Shown here in pieces: positions 62,166 to 64,000 of a DNA stretch of 64,000 nucleotides. Each line of letters opens with the position of its first letter. Within the stretch, counting starts at the first letter, position 1. Source of the stretch: an uncultured Sphaerochaeta sp. (GTDB taxonomy: Bacteria > Spirochaetota > Spirochaetia > Sphaerochaetales > Sphaerochaetaceae); NCBI RefSeq assembly GCF_963676285.1, contig NZ_OY781062.1, forward strand, positions 186,001 through 250,000, in the 5' to 3' direction. Under the pieces are notes generated by a model that worked only from the letters and a program-made list of their open reading frames with translations, ran no database searches and was not told the origin of the DNA. The position numbers and the translations under genes are program-made.

Positions 62166-62314
62166 TTATAATGATTAAGCATGCTGTATTGGTCAAGTGC
62201 AAAGAAACATACCTCTAAATTCTTTCACTTCCAGATATACGCAAATTCTATGGAGTCATGGATCCAATACATGACCTTCCTGAGAACCGAGTTGGTGCTT
62301 GTTAAAAGTGAGGG

Positions 62315-62341
62315 CCGCCTACGGAAAGGTTCTGGAGGCGG
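62315..62341 (-). terminator. Terminator overlapping the end of the 62319 lipoprotein gene
   Basis: On the minus strand CCGCCT and AGGCGG pair around a 15-nt loop, followed by CCCTCACTTTT. The stem overlaps the last codons and stop. Confidence 0.5.
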
Positions 62342-63020
62342 GTGTTACAGAATTTTGTTCAAACAACCTGATCCACACTCCGATCGTTGCAGAATTTTCT
62401 GAAAAAAGTATGCGGTAACCGCTCTCTGAAGGAGTACAACTTGCAATGGGGATGCGTTTACCATTGGTGTCAAATGCAGTGAAGTAGGTACTGTTCAGTC
62501 CCTGAATGTATGCATCCCCATCGGATGCATTCCCTCCTAGGGGATACACAAAGACCATAACACCATTTGCATCTGTCAATTGTCCTCCGGTATTATCCAT
62601 GGTATAGGAAGATCCACTGAAAGACTGAAAGGCAAATTCGTCACTTCGCTCAATTACAACTGGATCATCTTCATCCGTTGCAATGCTGAGGGTAAAATCA
62701 CCTGCCAGTTGTGCTTGACTCTTCCCGAGGACCACAAAGGTGGCAGTTGCATCACTGTATTCAAGCAATCCAACAAATACCTCATTTTCATTTGCATCTT
62801 CTACCATGAACTGGTAGTTGGATGAACCAAAGGTAATGGTTCCTGGCATTGTTATCTCGGTGATTGTTTCAGAGAAGGTAACGGTAAGTGTATCCATCCC
62901 CGTCTCTGATGCAAGAACCTCTACGGAAAAAGGTAATGAATCATCTTCACAGCTGGTGAAGGATACCAAACAAATCAGAAAACAGAGTACAGATAGAACA
63001 GGTCTTTTGTGTGTTGACAT
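62319..63020 (-). CDS. Lipoprotein of unknown function
   Basis: A 233-residue lipoprotein: VLSVLCFLICLVSFTSC signal and lipobox, then an acidic stretch EDDS. The body is beta-rich (MDTLTVTFSETITEITMPGTITFGSSNYQFMV, FVVLGKSQAQLAGDFTLSIA). GAGGAGG precedes the ATG. No family recognised. Like the 57579 gene, it sits alone between two copies of a neighbouring gene's 3' end. Confidence 0.6.
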   Translation of the reverse strand: MSTHKRPVLSVLCFLICLVSFTSCEDDSLPFSVEVLASETGMDTLTVTFSETITEITMPGTITFGSSNYQFMVEDANENEVFVGLLEYSDATATFVVLGKSQAQLAGDFTLSIATDEDDPVVIERSDEFAFQSFSGSSYTMDNTGGQLTDANGVMVFVYPLGGNASDGDAYIQGLNSTYFTAFDTNGKRIPIASCTPSESGYRILFSENSATIGVWIRLFEQNSVTPASRTFP

Positions 63021-63259
63021 AGAGCCCTCCTCTGCAAGAACTGCTACCTAAACTGTAAACTGCAATAGCAATATTACCTAGCATGAGTCATAGTCAATAA
63101 TGGAAATTTGTCAAATTTTTTTCTGTCACATAGCTGTATTGGTACCGCTGAGATTTGTCAGGAACCATATTGTAACTAACTGCATCACAATTCTTAAAGA
63201 AAGCCTAAGTAATCGAAATAGCCGATAGCCAATAGCCTACCGCACATTTGGCCTAACAC

Positions 63260-63285
63260 GATGACCGGAGTTTTCTCCGGTCATC
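63260..63285 (-). terminator. Terminator of the 63305 gene (copy B)
   Basis: GATGACCGGA-N6-TCCGGTCATC, 20 bp after the stop; a copy of the stem at 61899-61924 with loop GTTTTC in place of AATCAC. Confidence 0.75.
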
Positions 63286-63304
63286 ACATACGCATCATGG
63301 GTAA

Positions 63305-63403
63305 TTAGTCAGCAAGGAGAATAAGGGCATCATGAGCCTTGATCGTGACATCCCCACTAACCATCTGGCCATTATTGGTAACAGTATCCAATCTGCCTTT
63401 AAT
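63305..63403 (-). repeat. Copy B of the duplicated 3' end
   Basis: The 3' end of the functional gene, matched by copy A at 61944-62042. The offset is exactly 1361 bp for both the stop codon and the terminator, so coding end and terminator were duplicated as one block. Confidence 0.88.
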
Positions 63404-64000
63404 ATGTCTGAGATTTGTCCTGTTCAGAGGTCCCTTGATATCCCTTAACGATACTGTTTTATCCTCATTGGTAGCATTGACTATGACAATGCCATGTTCA
63501 AAATCTCTCCTATAGAGGCCGCTGTCGCTTTTACTGATCTTCACATTGGAAACTTCTACCACGCCTTTCTTTCCTATATTGAGCATACAGCTCATGAGTT
63601 GTTTGGCGGGTACGGTAGTGTGGAAAGTCACATGACCGGAGGAGCCTTGCAAAACAGAGGAAAGAGGGTAGTAGTCTATCCAAGTGTTGTCCAGTGAGAC
63701 GTTGAGCGTAGGATTGGAAATTGATGTTTCCAGGATTTTCCAATCCAGCTCAATAGTATATTGCTTGCTCTCCGTTTCCTTGGTTTTTTGTTTGAAGAGT
63801 TCAACGTACTTGGTTCTTCGATTTCCCAGTATTATGGGCTCAGAGATGCCCAATACCACCTCCTCATTGCTAGTTAGGTGTTCCGCATCAGCCAAGGCCT
63901 CGCCAAGCCAACCTTTCCCCGAGATATCGTCAGTACTGCTACCTTGGGGTGTGACCAGAAGCTCGTCAAAGTAGAAGGGAGCACTACGACCATCTACCAG
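63305..64000 (-). CDS. C-terminal part of a large protein, possibly a glycoside hydrolase (partial)
   Basis: The frame is open from the right edge of the window (reading VDGRSAPFYFDELLVTPQGSST...KGWLGEALADA), so the start lies outside. About 231 residues are visible. The layout (a long region with KYVELFKQKTKETESKQYTIELDWKIL, then YRRDFEHGIVIVNATNEDKTVSL and a final small beta domain ending HDALILLAD) is typical of the C-terminal end of glycoside-hydrolase-like proteins, but no catalytic residue is in view. A TTG at 63893-63895 could start a shorter protein but no Shine-Dalgarno supports it. Confidence 0.55.
   Translation of the reverse strand: MVDGRSAPFYFDELLVTPQGSSTDDISGKGWLGEALADAEHLTSNEEVVLGISEPIILGNRRTKYVELFKQKTKETESKQYTIELDWKILETSISNPTLNVSLDNTWIDYYPLSSVLQGSSGHVTFHTTVPAKQLMSCMLNIGKKGVVEVSNVKISKSDSGLYRRDFEHGIVIVNATNEDKTVSLRDIKGPLNRTNLRHIKGRLDTVTNNGQMVSGDVTIKAHDALILLAD

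Noticed and set aside
63210..63240. ATAGCC repeated three times near the end of the window as a CRISPR or iteron array
   Set aside because: Only three short imperfect units of about 7 bp with no spacers or other origin features.

Overview
The window reads like a chromosomal segment of a free-living, fermentative, Gram-negative-type bacterium, most likely a spirochaete of the Sphaerochaeta/Treponema group. This is an inference from gene content: many secreted lipoproteins with spirochaete-style lipoboxes, class I fructose-bisphosphate aldolase, a ribose-type ABC importer, c-di-GMP proteins, and a compact selenocysteine locus with a selenium-dependent peroxiredoxin. No phage, transposase, CRISPR or rRNA gene is visible. 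The only tRNA gene I can support is tRNA-Sec.

Layout. 1-3.3 kb: tail of a MarR-like regulator, a BTAD/TPR regulator and a secreted protein. 3.4-7.6 kb: selenium island, with a peroxiredoxin whose catalytic residue is encoded by in-frame TGA (minus strand), divergent from tRNA-Sec, selA and selB. 7.9-18.8 kb: large surface lipoproteins, two of them with Lcl_C-like C-termini, flanking an aldolase, then an amidohydrolase lipoprotein and small envelope proteins. 19-23.7 kb: a TetR/CPBP pair under a tandem operator, an AAA/DUF234 ATPase, a baeRF-type protein and a small membrane protein. 23.9-29.3 kb: an apparent catabolic operon of TetR, FGGY sugar kinase, GtrA-like protein, class III aminotransferase and a double-domain class II aldolase. 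29.4-36 kb: a BCCT transporter coupled to a catalytically dead trypsin-fold protein, two alpha/beta hydrolases (one with EF-hand loops), an envelope protein and a diguanylate cyclase. 36-41.3 kb: a minus-strand ribose-type ABC operon with its LacI regulator. 41.3-52.4 kb: an SDR, a SnoaL-like protein, a PocR-PAS-GGDEF-HD-GYP protein, an osmoprotectant ABC system split around a flavoprotein disulfide reductase, and a SatD/DUF3307 pair. 52.5-57.4 kb: a TetR regulator, an old-yellow-enzyme/FadH-type reductase and a CoA-disulfide reductase carrying two rhodanese domains. 57.4-64 kb: lipoproteins, an S41-like peptidase, a proline-iminopeptidase-like hydrolase and the 3' end of a large protein gene.

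The most distinctive observations are these. (1) The Sec peroxiredoxin has a SECIS-like hairpin, two candidate starts each with its own Shine-Dalgarno, and no C-terminal resolving Cys; selA starts 3 nt after the end of tRNA-Sec. (2) Two separate lipoprotein genes (57.6-59.0 kb and 62.3-63.0 kb) each lie between two copies of the 3' end of a neighbouring gene. In both pairs the copies encode identical peptides and differ only at synonymous third positions. This pattern suggests small cassettes, or donor DNA from a related strain, integrating at gene 3' ends while leaving the target gene intact. (3) Several well-formed operators are visible: two adjacent ATAAC-N4-GTTAT repeats, a perfect 20-bp palindrome just after a sigma70-type -10, and paired CCAA-centred inverted repeats. 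(4) The BCCT gene appears to start at ATC, and the gene after it encodes a pseudoprotease.
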